NCBI RefSeq assembly: GCF_000955805.1
Contig: NZ_JYOA01000005.1
Span: forward strand, 483,736-547,735
Length of the DNA: 64,000 nucleotides
Source of the DNA: Pseudomonas sp. 21
Lineage (GTDB): Bacteria > Pseudomonadota > Gammaproteobacteria > Pseudomonadales > Pseudomonadaceae
Direction: 5' to 3'
Made by a program: the position numbers and the translations under genes. Each line of letters begins with the position of its first letter. The stretch's first letter is position 1. The notes under the pieces are model-generated. The model had not been told where the DNA came from. It ran no database searches and saw only the letters and a list, made by a program, of their open reading frames with translations. Positions 37,860 to 45,816 of this stretch are shown one piece after another.

Positions 37860-38453
37860 ATGAGCGCCAATCCTCGCGTTTCCGAGCACCCGATCGACCC
37901 GCAGTTCATCAATCGCTGGTCGCCCCGCGCCTTCAGCGGCGAAGCCATTCCCCAAGCCACCCTGCTGAGCTTCATCGAGGCCGCGCGCTGGGCGCCGTCT
38001 TCCTTCAACTCGCAGCCCTGGCGCTTCCTCTTCGCCCTGCGCGACACGCCGAACTGGCAGCGCTACCTGAACCTGCTGGGCGAGTTCAACCGCGGCTGGG
38101 CGCAGCACGCCTCGGCGCTGGTGGTGGTGCTGTCCAAGACCACCTTCGCACCGCCCGGCTCCAGCGAGGAAAAGCCCGCCCTGTGGCACAGCTTCGACAC
38201 AGGTTCGGCCTGGGGCTTCCTCGCCCTGCAGGCGAGCCTGGCGGGCTGGCACACCCACGGCATGGCCGGCTTCGACCGCGAGCTGGCGCGCACCGAGCTG
38301 AAGGTCCCGGCGGACCACGAAATCCACGCGGTGATCGCCATCGGCAAGCTGGGCGACAAGTCGATCCTCTCCGAGAGCCTGCAGGCCCGCGAAGTGCCCA
38401 ATGCCCGCCGTCCGCTGGCGGAAATCGTGGCCGAAGGTGATTTCTCACTTTGA
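37860..38453 (+). CDS. Nitroreductase-family flavoprotein
   Basis: A 197-residue FMN-dependent oxidoreductase domain. The FMN-binding N-terminal block is FINRWSPRAFSGEAIP and AARWAPSSFNSQPWRFLF (Arg and Ser-Phe-Asn contacts the phosphate); AWGFLALQASLAGWHTHGMAGF and HAVIAIGKLGDKS follow. It should reduce nitro compounds, quinones or similar with NAD(P)H; the physiological substrate is unknown. A terminator follows. Confidence 0.88.
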   Translation: MSANPRVSEHPIDPQFINRWSPRAFSGEAIPQATLLSFIEAARWAPSSFNSQPWRFLFALRDTPNWQRYLNLLGEFNRGWAQHASALVVVLSKTTFAPPGSSEEKPALWHSFDTGSAWGFLALQASLAGWHTHGMAGFDRELARTELKVPADHEIHAVIAIGKLGDKSILSESLQAREVPNARRPLAEIVAEGDFSL

Positions 38454-38468
38454 CGGCATGGCGCTCCC

Positions 38469-38516
38469 TGTAGGAGCGGGCCACGCCCGCGATCGCGCGC
38501 ATGGCGCGCTCCTACA
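38469..38516. repeat. REP-like pair (GGGC/GCGC-type)
   Basis: TGTAGGAGCGGGCCACGCCCGCG and CGCGCATGGCGCGCTCCTACA form two adjoining hairpins between the nitroreductase gene and its terminator. The outer ends are the same as in the GAGC-type REP pairs but the arm core differs (GGGC/GCCC). Confidence 0.75.
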
Positions 38517-38558
38517 GGTTGACGCCGGCGTTGTGCGGTTCAACGCCTGCGGAAAAGC

Positions 38559-38584
38559 AAAAGGCCCCATACGGGGCCTTTTTC
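38559..38584. terminator. Bidirectional intrinsic terminator
   Basis: AAAAGGCCCC-ATAC-GGGGCCTTTTT: a perfect GC stem with A- and T-runs on the two sides, between the convergent nitroreductase and 2-hydroxyacid dehydrogenase genes. Confidence 0.9.
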
Positions 38585-38597
38585 ACGTCCGCCGCGA

Positions 38598-39530
38598 TCA
38601 GTAACCGCGGGAGAAGTCCACTTCGCCGCGCATGGCCTGCCCTGCCCAGAAGCGCGTGAGGTTGTCGCGGAACAGGTCGATCAGCAGGCTCGGCAGCGTC
38701 GGCGCGGCGGTATGGCCCGTGAGCAGCAGGCGCGGCGTGTGCCAGAAGGGGTGCGAGGTCGGCAGCGGCTCCTGGCGACAGACGTCGATCACCGCACCGG
38801 CCAGCTGATTGGCTTCCAGCGCCGCGACCAGGTCCTCGTCCACCACCGAAGTGCCACGCCCGGCATTGAGGAACAGCGCGGTGGGCTTCATCCGCTGGAA
38901 CAGCGCGAGGTTGAAGATATCCGCGGTTTCCGGCGTGTCGGGCAGCAGGTTGATCACGTAGTCGGCGGTCTCCGCCAGGCGCGGCAAGTCATCCAGCCCG
39001 CCCATGCGACCGAAGGGCACCAGTGAACGCGGGGTCTTCGCCACGCCAACCAGGTCCACGCCGAAGGGCGCCAGCATGTGCGCCACGGCCTGGCCGATCT
39101 CGCCGGTGCCGACGATGAGGATCTGCCGGCCACTCAGGCTGCCCGGCGCGCGGTCGTCCCACTGCACGCCGACCTGGCTGGCCAGGCGGCCGAGGAACTG
39201 GCGTTCGTGGGCGAGCATGTAGGTGAGCAGGTATTCGGTCATGACCTGGCCGAAAATGCCGACGGCGCGGGTCAGGGCGTAGTCCTTGGGGAGGTCGTCG
39301 GCCAGCAGCGGGGTGATGCCCGCCCAGCTGGACTGGATCCATACCGGGTGCACGCCCTGGCGTAGCAGTTGGGCTGCCAGAGTCGGCTCGCCGAGCCACA
39401 CGGGGCATTCGGCCGCCGCTTCCACCAGGGTGTCGGGGTTGTTGCCGGAGATCACCGTCAACCGGGGTTCGGCCGCCATCAGCAGGGCAGCATAGAGGGC
39501 GTGTTCGCGATCAAGTACGAGCAGGCGCAT
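38598..39530 (-). CDS. D-2-hydroxyacid dehydrogenase (GhrA-like)
   Basis: A 310-residue NAD(P)-dependent dehydrogenase. The dinucleotide motif is LIVGTGEIGQAVAHML (GxGxxG); the catalytic residues fit NAGRGTSVVDEDLVAAL (with Arg/Asp) and the His in LTGHTAAPT near the C-terminus. The N-terminal domain is long and divergent from LdhA. It resembles glyoxylate/hydroxypyruvate reductase A and PA1296-type proteins. Substrate uncertain. It is divergent from nothing and stands alone before ycgL. Confidence 0.85.
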   Translation of the reverse strand: MRLLVLDREHALYAALLMAAEPRLTVISGNNPDTLVEAAAECPVWLGEPTLAAQLLRQGVHPVWIQSSWAGITPLLADDLPKDYALTRAVGIFGQVMTEYLLTYMLAHERQFLGRLASQVGVQWDDRAPGSLSGRQILIVGTGEIGQAVAHMLAPFGVDLVGVAKTPRSLVPFGRMGGLDDLPRLAETADYVINLLPDTPETADIFNLALFQRMKPTALFLNAGRGTSVVDEDLVAALEANQLAGAVIDVCRQEPLPTSHPFWHTPRLLLTGHTAAPTLPSLLIDLFRDNLTRFWAGQAMRGEVDFSRGY

Positions 39531-39779
39531 GGTCAGGCCTTTCGCTTCGAACGGTGGAGCATTTCCGGCTGGCGCATCTGGACTCGCTTCAAGGGAGCTT
39601 CCCTGGGGAAATCGTCGTCAGTTCTAGGGAAGTCAGGCGGCTATAGACACAGCCAGAGACCAAGCGTTCCGCTCCGTTGAACCCTTTTTACTCCTGCATA
39701 ATGCGCTCAAGCCGCGCACTTGCACAGTGCCAGCACTGGGCAAATACGCGGCCTGAACAGGGTGACGATACGGTCGGGA

Positions 39780-40073
39780 TCAGACCGGATCGTTCCGCCG
39801 CAGCAATTCCTCGGGGAGGTGCTGGATGTACTCCTCCTCCGCCGGCGGCATCTGCAGGTGGAAACCTTGTTTCTCGATGTTTTCCAGCACCACGTTGATG
39901 TCTTCCCGGGCCAGCTGGCGCTCGGGGCTCAGGACCAGGTCGAAGGCGTGCTGCGGCGCGCCGAAGGCGACAAGCAGCGCCTCGGGCACACGACTGAGGG
40001 CTTCGCGCTTGTCAACGTACAGGTACATCTCGTTCTTGCGCGGACTCTTGTAGATGGAGCAGATGCGTTTCAT
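39780..40073 (-). CDS. YcgL-family protein
   Basis: A 97-residue protein with the full YcgL domain: [19 protein letters not shown] at the start, then [19 protein letters not shown] and [14 protein letters not shown]. It is soluble and its function is unknown. It follows rnd on the same strand after 50 bases, as in P. aeruginosa, so the two are probably one transcription unit. Confidence 0.9.
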   Translation of the reverse strand: MKRICSIYKSPRKNEMYLYVDKREALSRVPEALLVAFGAPQHAFDLVLSPERQLAREDINVVLENIEKQGFHLQMPPAEEEYIQHLPEELLRRNDPV

Positions 40074-40123
40074 GTCGGTACTTTCCGCGTTATTGAATGC
40101 GCCGCGTTTTGCAGTGGGTCGCG

Positions 40124-41257
40124 TTATTCGGGGGTCTGGGTCGCCAGGCTGTCCAACAGGGCCTGCCCCATCAGCTCGCGGCGCCAGCCCTGCAGCGAGT
40201 CGGGCAACTGGTAGGGGCCATTGGGCCAGCCGGTCTTGAGCAGGGCTTCGAGAATCTTCTTGCGCAGCATCAGCTCCGGCGCCATTTCCAGGCGCTCGGC
40301 TTCCTTCTGGCCGACTTCACGCAGCTTCTTCAGCACCGGGGTGATCTCGCGCGGCAGCGGCTCGGGCAGGGTCTGCGGCCAGACGGCTTCGGGCAACTTC
40401 GCCGCGTGGGCCATCAGTGCGATCAGGGTGTCACCGTCCTGGCGCACGGTGCGCGGGTGCATGTCGTCAATACGCGCCAGGGCGACCTTGTCGGCCGGCT
40501 GGAAGCGCGCCAGCGGCCACAGGGTGTGCTCGCGCAGAATGTGGTTGCGCGGTTTGTTGCGCAACCGCGCCTGCTCCTCGCGCCAGACGCACAGTTCGCG
40601 CAGCACGGCCAGCTGCGGGCGATTGAGCTTCCACGCCAGCTTGACGTCGAGGTAAGCCTCCTGCGGGTCGCTGACGCGGCTCTGGTTGTTGGTCAGGTCG
40701 GTGCCGTCGGCCAGCAGCCACTGCAGCTTCTCGTCGCTCAGGCGTGGCGCGAGCTTCACATAGACCTCGGCCAGGTGCTGAACGTCCTCGGCGGCATAGC
40801 GCACCTGCATGTCGGTCAGCGGGCGTTGCAGCCAGTCGGAGCGAGTTTCGTCCTTGGGCAGGTCGAGGCCGAGGATTTCCAGCACCAGCTTGGAGTAGCC
40901 CATGGAATGCGGCATGCCCAGGTAGGCGGCGGCCAACTGGGTGTCGAACAGCGGCTGCGGCAGGCTGCCGGTCAGGCGCTGGAAGACTTCCAGGTCCTCG
41001 CCGCAGGCATGGAACACCTTGACCACCACCGGCGACTCCAGCACGGCAGCGAACGGCGACCAGTCGCGGATCAGCAGCGGGTCGATCAGCCACACGCCGC
41101 TGCCATCGCCGACCTGCACCAGCCCGGCGGCCGGGTAGAAGGTATCGACACGCATGAACTCGGTATCGAGCGCGAGGTATGGCAGTTCTTTCCAGTCCTG
41201 GCACTTGCGCTCCAGGGTGGCATCGTCGCGAATCCACTGTATATCGAGGACGGTCAC
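40124..41257 (-). CDS. rnd: Ribonuclease D
   Basis: A 377-residue 3'-5' exoribonuclease that trims tRNA and other stable RNA ends. DEDD catalytic residues: Asp and Glu in [15 protein letters not shown], Asp in [11 protein letters not shown], and Tyr/Asp in [16 protein letters not shown]. The HRDC domain follows ([24 protein letters not shown]). I favour the GTG at 41257 because AGGAG sits 6 bases upstream (GAAGGAGATGTTCGTG); the ATG at 41263 directly abuts AGGAG, too close for normal initiation. Either gives the same domains. Confidence 0.9.
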   Translation of the reverse strand: MTVLDIQWIRDDATLERKCQDWKELPYLALDTEFMRVDTFYPAAGLVQVGDGSGVWLIDPLLIRDWSPFAAVLESPVVVKVFHACGEDLEVFQRLTGSLPQPLFDTQLAAAYLGMPHSMGYSKLVLEILGLDLPKDETRSDWLQRPLTDMQVRYAAEDVQHLAEVYVKLAPRLSDEKLQWLLADGTDLTNNQSRVSDPQEAYLDVKLAWKLNRPQLAVLRELCVWREEQARLRNKPRNHILREHTLWPLARFQPADKVALARIDDMHPRTVRQDGDTLIALMAHAAKLPEAVWPQTLPEPLPREITPVLKKLREVGQKEAERLEMAPELMLRKKILEALLKTGWPNGPYQLPDSLQGWRRELMGQALLDSLATQTPE

Positions 41258-41397
41258 GAACATCTCCTTCGTTTCGGTGCGCGCAGTATATAGAGATGCA
41301 TGATGTACGAGCATTCCACTCGGCCATCGGTCTGTGACAACTGCATGGCAATCTCTACGCTTTGCCCCGCCCACAACAACAAGAAGGCAGCTTGCGC

Positions 41398-42459
41398 ATG
41401 AAAAAGCTTCTCGGACTGGTCGTCCTGCTGGTCGTAGCCCTGGCGGTCTACCTGGCGCTCACGCCCAGCCCCATCGATCCGCTGGCCTGGACGCCGCCCA
41501 AGGCGCCACCGATGACCGGCGTGATGGAACCCAACGACACCCTGATGAAAGCCGAACTCCTCGCCCAGGGCCAGATCGTCGGCCCCGAGGATACCGCCGT
41601 GGACAGCCAGGGCCGGGTTTTCGCCGGGCTGGACGACGGGCGCATCGTGCGCATCGGCGCCGACGGCAAGGCCGAAACCTTCGTCGAGACCGGCGGCCGC
41701 CCGCTGGGCCTGGCGTTCGACAAGGGCGGCAACCTGATCGTCGCCGACGCCTGGAAGGGCCTGCTGGAGGTCGATCCACAGGGCAAGATCCGCGTGCTGA
41801 CCGATTCGGCCGACGGCGTTCCCTTCGCCTTCACCGATGACCTGGACATCGCCAGCGATGGCCGTATCTATTTCAGCGACGCTTCCAGCCGCTTCCACCA
41901 GCCCGACTACATCCTTGACCTGCTAGAGGCCCGTCCCCACGGCCGCCTGCTGCGCTACGACCCGGCCACCGGCAAGACCGAGACGCTGCTCAAGGACCTG
42001 TACTTCGCCAACGGCGTGGCCCTGTCGCAGCACGAGGACTTCGTGCTGGTCAACGAAACCTACCGCTACCGCATCACTCGCTATTGGCTCAAGGGCGAGA
42101 AGGCCGGGCAGCACGAGGTCTTCATCGACAACCTGCCGGGCCTGCCGGACAACCTCGCCAGCGACCGCAGCGGCACCCTCTGGGTTGCCCTGCCCTCGGC
42201 GCGCAAGGCCGACGCCGACATGATCCAGCAGATGCCCTGGCTGAAACGCCAGCTCACCAAGCTGCCGCGCGCCGTGCTACCCAAGCCGGTGCCCTACGGC
42301 CTGGTGATCCAGGTGAACGAGAAAGGCGAGATCGTGCGCAGCCTGCATGACACCAGCGGCCAGCACCTGCGCATGGTGACGTCGGCCAAGCCGGTGAACG
42401 GCGTGCTCTACCTGGGCAGCCTGGAGAACGACCGCATAGGCCGGCTACCCATACGCTGA
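41398..42459 (+). CDS. SMP-30/strictosidine synthase-like beta-propeller protein
   Basis: A 353-residue protein with an N-terminal membrane anchor or uncleaved signal (LLGLVVLLVVALAVYLAL, residues 5-22) and a six-bladed beta-propeller of the gluconolactonase/strictosidine synthase type: GPEDTAVDSQGRVFAGLDDG, GGRPLGLAFDKGGNLIVADAWKG, DDLDIASDGRIYFSDAS and LDLLEARPHGRLLRYDP. Such proteins are probably periplasmic lactonases or esterases; no catalytic assignment is possible. Start ATG 41398 has AAGGCAG upstream. It is divergent from rnd. Confidence 0.82.
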   Translation: MKKLLGLVVLLVVALAVYLALTPSPIDPLAWTPPKAPPMTGVMEPNDTLMKAELLAQGQIVGPEDTAVDSQGRVFAGLDDGRIVRIGADGKAETFVETGGRPLGLAFDKGGNLIVADAWKGLLEVDPQGKIRVLTDSADGVPFAFTDDLDIASDGRIYFSDASSRFHQPDYILDLLEARPHGRLLRYDPATGKTETLLKDLYFANGVALSQHEDFVLVNETYRYRITRYWLKGEKAGQHEVFIDNLPGLPDNLASDRSGTLWVALPSARKADADMIQQMPWLKRQLTKLPRAVLPKPVPYGLVIQVNEKGEIVRSLHDTSGQHLRMVTSAKPVNGVLYLGSLENDRIGRLPIR

Positions 42460-42471
42460 AGGCTCCACGCC

Positions 42472-43266
42472 TCAGGCCGGTGTCTGCTCCGCCAGAGCAG
42501 GCGCTGGTACGGGCGCTGCGGCGGGCTCCAGCAGCTCCAGCATGCGCTCGCGCACCTCGCCCATCAGCACATCGATGCCCTGTTCAGTGAACCGGGTGGA
42601 ATCGATCGGCGCGCCGACATGCACTTCCACCGGCATGCCGAGGTTCAGCTTGAGGCCGCCGGCCGGCAGCAGTTGCTGGATGCCACGAATCGCCACCGGG
42701 ACGATGATCGCGTCGGTCTGCTGGGCCAGGCGGAAGCAGCCCTTCTTGAACGGCTGCAGCTTGCCATCCCTGGAGCGCGTGCCCTCGGGCGCGGCCCAGA
42801 GCACGATGCCGCTCTCCATCATTTCCCGCGCCTTCGCCAGGTCAGCCATGGCCTGGTGGCGGTTGTGCCGGTCGATGGACGGGAACTCCGCCGCGCGCAT
42901 GGCGGCGCCCCACACCGGCACGGCGAACAGCTCGCGCTTGGCCAGCATGCGGATCGATCCGGGCATGGTCACGAAGATCGCCGGGATATCGTAGAAGCTG
43001 GAATGGGTGCAGAGGATCATGTAGCGACGGCCGTCGCTGAAGTCCGGCACCTCGCCGTGGCGACTCATGCGCGCGCCGGTCAGGCGCAGCAGGCTGCCGG
43101 ACCAGTCGCGGGTGAAACCATCGACCCTGGCGCGGCGCAACCGGCCAATGGCGCCCAGTGCCAGGACCCGGACGCTGTAGCCCAGGGTGATCAGAACGGT
43201 CGCCAGTCCCACCAGGGCGACGCGCAGCGGGCCCGCCTTGCGCGGTGCCGATTGCTGGTCGTGCAT
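42472..43266 (-). CDS. PlsC-like acyltransferase
   Basis: A 264-residue glycerol-3-phosphate/lysophospholipid acyltransferase-family membrane protein. The HX4D motif is THSSFYDIPAIF, followed by VWGAAMRAAEFPSIDRHNR and APEGTRSRDGKLQPFKKG (EGTR, phosphate binding). A hydrophobic segment precedes it (VALVGLATVLITLGYSVRVLALG). It probably acylates lysophosphatidate or a related lipid. The ATG at 43266 follows GGGAG; an ATG at 43293 is an alternative adding nine residues. Divergent from the sulfurtransferase gene. Confidence 0.85.
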   Translation of the reverse strand: MHDQQSAPRKAGPLRVALVGLATVLITLGYSVRVLALGAIGRLRRARVDGFTRDWSGSLLRLTGARMSRHGEVPDFSDGRRYMILCTHSSFYDIPAIFVTMPGSIRMLAKRELFAVPVWGAAMRAAEFPSIDRHNRHQAMADLAKAREMMESGIVLWAAPEGTRSRDGKLQPFKKGCFRLAQQTDAIIVPVAIRGIQQLLPAGGLKLNLGMPVEVHVGAPIDSTRFTEQGIDVLMGEVRERMLELLEPAAAPVPAPALAEQTPA

Positions 43267-43345
43267 GTTCGCCAACTCCCACCAACTTTTCATCGTACAA
43301 GCCTTATGATGCGCCTCAGCCCCGTCACGACACAGGAACGCGCCC

Positions 43346-44200
43346 ATGACCCAAGCCCGCCTGCTCACGCCCGAGCAACTGGCCGCCCGCCTCGATGACC
43401 CGAATCTCGTCCTGCTCGACTGCCGTTTCGCCCTCGAAGACCCGGCCTACGGCGCGCGCAGCTACCAGGAAAACCACATCCCCGGCGCGCACTTCGCCGA
43501 CCTCAACCGGGACCTTTCCTCCCCGGTGATTCCCGGCGTCACGGGGCGCCACCCGCTGCCCGATCCGCAACATCTGCAGGAACACCTGCGTGCCTGGGGC
43601 CTGAACGCCGACAGTGAAGTGGTGCTGTACGACGACGGCCCCGGCGCCTTCGCCGCCCGCGCGTGGTGGCTGCTGCTGTGGCTGGGCAAGAGCGAGGGGG
43701 TGTACCTGCTCGACGGCGGCCTGACCGCCTGGCGCAACGCCGGCCTGCGCCTGACCACCGCCGAAACACCGCTGCGTCCTGGCGACTTCAACGGCGAACC
43801 GGACAACAGTCTGCTGATCAGCGCCAGCGAACTGGCCACGAAACTCGGCTCCGCCGAACTGCCGCTGATCGACGCCCGCGGCCTGCCTCGCTTCCGTGGC
43901 GAGGTCGAACCCATCGACCCGGTCGCCGGCCACATTCCCGGCGCCCAGTGTGCGGCCTTTACCGACAACCTCGGCAACGACGGCCGCTTCCTGCGTCCGG
44001 AACACCTGCACCAGCGCTTCGCGGGTCTGCTGCGTGGCCGTCCGGCTGAGGACCTGGTCGCTTATTGCGGCTCCGGCGTCACCGCCTGCCACAACCTGTT
44101 CGCCCTGAGCCTGGCGGGCTATCCGCTGGGCCGCCTGTATGCAGGCTCCTGGAGCGAATGGATCACCGATAGCCGCCGCCCGGTGGCCAGGGGCGACTGA
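43346..44200 (+). CDS. Thiosulfate/3-mercaptopyruvate sulfurtransferase
   Basis: A 284-residue two-domain rhodanese. The catalytic loop CGSGVTACHN gives Cys241; the CGSGVTA form is that of 3-mercaptopyruvate sulfurtransferases. The inactive N-terminal domain carries LLDCRFALEDPAYGARSYQENHIPGAHF. It transfers sulfur from 3-mercaptopyruvate to thiols or cyanide. CDS begins at ATG 43346. P. aeruginosa PA1292 is the same protein type. A GC hairpin (44223-44252) follows. Confidence 0.9.
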   Translation: MTQARLLTPEQLAARLDDPNLVLLDCRFALEDPAYGARSYQENHIPGAHFADLNRDLSSPVIPGVTGRHPLPDPQHLQEHLRAWGLNADSEVVLYDDGPGAFAARAWWLLLWLGKSEGVYLLDGGLTAWRNAGLRLTTAETPLRPGDFNGEPDNSLLISASELATKLGSAELPLIDARGLPRFRGEVEPIDPVAGHIPGAQCAAFTDNLGNDGRFLRPEHLHQRFAGLLRGRPAEDLVAYCGSGVTACHNLFALSLAGYPLGRLYAGSWSEWITDSRRPVARGD

Positions 44201-44222
44201 TCTCCCCGCTCTGGCGGAAAAA

Positions 44223-44252
44223 ACGGAAGGCGCTTCACACCGGCGCCTTCCG
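44223..44252 (+). terminator. Hairpin after the sulfurtransferase
   Basis: Stem CGGAAGGCGC / GCGCCTTCCG (10 bp) with a nine-base loop, 23 bases after the stop codon, followed by a weak T-tract (TTCCTATG). Confidence 0.5.
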
Positions 44253-44315
44253 TTCCTATGGATAGGTACCAGGGCATCGGTCAGACTCGTGCCCATTCAT
44301 CAAAGGAGTGATCCC

Positions 44316-44969
44316 ATGCCTTCGCGCATCCACCAAACCCTGCTCGCCAGCCTGCTGCTCGGCCTGTGCAGCGCCCTCCCCCTCCACGCCGCGGAACTGG
44401 AAGCGACCCCCTGCGCCATCCAGGACGAGTGGTCCGACCTCTACGGCGAAGACCTGGTGAAAGCCGCCAAGGCGGGCCACGCCAGCGCCCAGTACAGCCT
44501 CGGCCTGGAATACGACTCCGGCAGCGACGAGTACGACCAGGACTACGAGAAAGCCGCCTACTGGTACGAGAAGGCCGCCAAGCAGGGCCACGCCTGTGCC
44601 CAGTACAACCTCGGCAACGCCTATGACAATGGCGACGGCGTGGAGCAGGACTCGGCCAAGGCGGTGTACTGGTACCAGAAGGCCGTCGACCAGGGCGACA
44701 AGGATGCCCAGTACAACCTCGCGATCATGTACGAGAACGGCACCGGAGTGACCCGCAGCTACAAGAAGGCCTTCGCCCTCTATCTGCTGTCCGCCGAACA
44801 GGGCGATGTGGACGCCGAGTACGAGGTGGGCGAGAGCTACGCCAAGGGGCGCGGCGTTGCGAAGAACCCCGCACAGGCCCGTGCCTGGTACCAGAAGGCG
44901 GCGGACCAGGGCCACGAAGAAGCCGAGGAAAAGCTCTCTGCGATGCCGGAGTTACCGCCGAGCATCTAA
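44316..44969 (+). CDS. Secreted Sel1-repeat protein
   Basis: A 217-residue protein: signal peptide MPSRIHQTLLASLLLGLCSA with cleavage near residue 25 (LHAAE), then four to five Sel1-like repeats of about 36 residues (A-x-A-Q-Y-x-L-G-x-x-Y units: SAQYSLGLEYDSG, CAQYNLGNAYDNG, DAQYNLAIMYENG, DAEYEVGESYAKG). Sel1 repeats mediate protein-protein interactions in the periplasm. AAAGGAG lies 8 bases before the ATG at 44316. The partner is unknown. Confidence 0.85.
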   Translation: MPSRIHQTLLASLLLGLCSALPLHAAELEATPCAIQDEWSDLYGEDLVKAAKAGHASAQYSLGLEYDSGSDEYDQDYEKAAYWYEKAAKQGHACAQYNLGNAYDNGDGVEQDSAKAVYWYQKAVDQGDKDAQYNLAIMYENGTGVTRSYKKAFALYLLSAEQGDVDAEYEVGESYAKGRGVAKNPAQARAWYQKAADQGHEEAEEKLSAMPELPPSI

Positions 44970-45151
44970 TCGCCAGAAGGAATATGAACGAAAGCTGCGC
45001 CGACGAAACAGTTTAAAAACAGACCTTTACATCATCTTCATCGCACTACACTTCAATTTGAGCGGCTAAGTCCGCTTCCGGCGGGGCCGAGGATAATCAT
45101 CAGAAGCTGCCAAGACGCCCAGCCCCGCCGGTCATTGATGACGAGGATGTC

Positions 45152-45631
45152 ATGGGAATCGCCGCGAACGACCTTTGCCAGTATGTGATTCGCCCCACCC
45201 TGCACTATCTGGGGCGTCACAGTGTCGCGGCCGAATCGCTGCTGCTGGGGGCAGCGGCCTGTCAGTCGGCGCTGGGGAGCGCCCTCGATGACAGCCATGG
45301 CCACGGGCTGTATCGCATTGGTGAACAACGGCACCAGACGCTCTGGGATGGATTCCTGGCCCTGGACCCCGAGCTGGCCAGCCGCGTGCGAGGGCTGGCC
45401 AGCCAGCATGCCTTCCTCGACGCACCGCACCTCGAACTCACGGTCAACCTGCGCTATAGCACCGCCATCGCCTGGATGCTGGTTGAAGCGGAGCACCTGC
45501 CCCTGCCGCTGACGGACGACCCCATGGAATTGGCCCGCGTCTGGCGCCAGGTTTTCCACCCTCACGGACGCCTCCACGACTTCGTCGACGCCTGGCACAG
45601 CTACGTCGGAAATTTCAGTCGGGTCGCCTGA
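45152..45631 (+). CDS. Lysozyme-like small protein resembling phage transglycosylase domains
   Basis: A 159-residue soluble protein. The layout DLCQYVIRPTLHYLGRHS, then ESLLLGAAACQSALG, GHGLYRIGEQRHQTLWDGFL, a run of Arg/Leu, and LELTVNLRYSTAIAWMLV matches, from memory, a phage structural lysozyme-like family with IRPTL, LLLGTAAxES, LGxYQMEP and NLxYATAI. There the E of TAAxES would be the catalytic Glu; here the position is Q (AAACQS). It may be a domesticated, catalytically altered protein. Encoded beside fadL as in P. aeruginosa PA1289. Start ATG 45152 with GAGG. Confidence 0.6.
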   Translation: MGIAANDLCQYVIRPTLHYLGRHSVAAESLLLGAAACQSALGSALDDSHGHGLYRIGEQRHQTLWDGFLALDPELASRVRGLASQHAFLDAPHLELTVNLRYSTAIAWMLVEAEHLPLPLTDDPMELARVWRQVFHPHGRLHDFVDAWHSYVGNFSRVA

Positions 45632-45706
45632 ACATCCCTCATCCGAATGGTGACTGAGCGGTCAGAAATATTTTACATACAGCGACGAACGGACATCATT
45701 CAGATG

Positions 45707-45719
45707 GAACGCTCGTTTG
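45707..45719 (+). promoter_or_regulatory. Candidate PsrA-like operator GAACGCTCGTTTG
   Basis: GAAC-GCTC-GTTTG resembles the Pseudomonas PsrA consensus (G/C-AAAC-N2-4-GTTT-G/C) with one mismatch in the left half. It lies 98 bases before the FadL-like ATG. PsrA responds to long-chain fatty acids, which would suit a fatty acid porin, but this is inference from a short motif. Confidence 0.3.
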
Positions 45720-45816
45720 AGCCCCGAAGCCCAAGGTAGAGCGCCTGCCGACCACTACCCAAGACCCGGGAATCTTGGTAGCTTGCGCGCCGATAAACAC
45801 AGGAGTTGCTCTTACA

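Noticed and set aside
45152..45631. Prophage remnant because of the phage-like protein
   Set aside because: No other phage genes, no integrase or att site; the gene is in the same place next to fadL in P. aeruginosa, indicating stable vertical inheritance.
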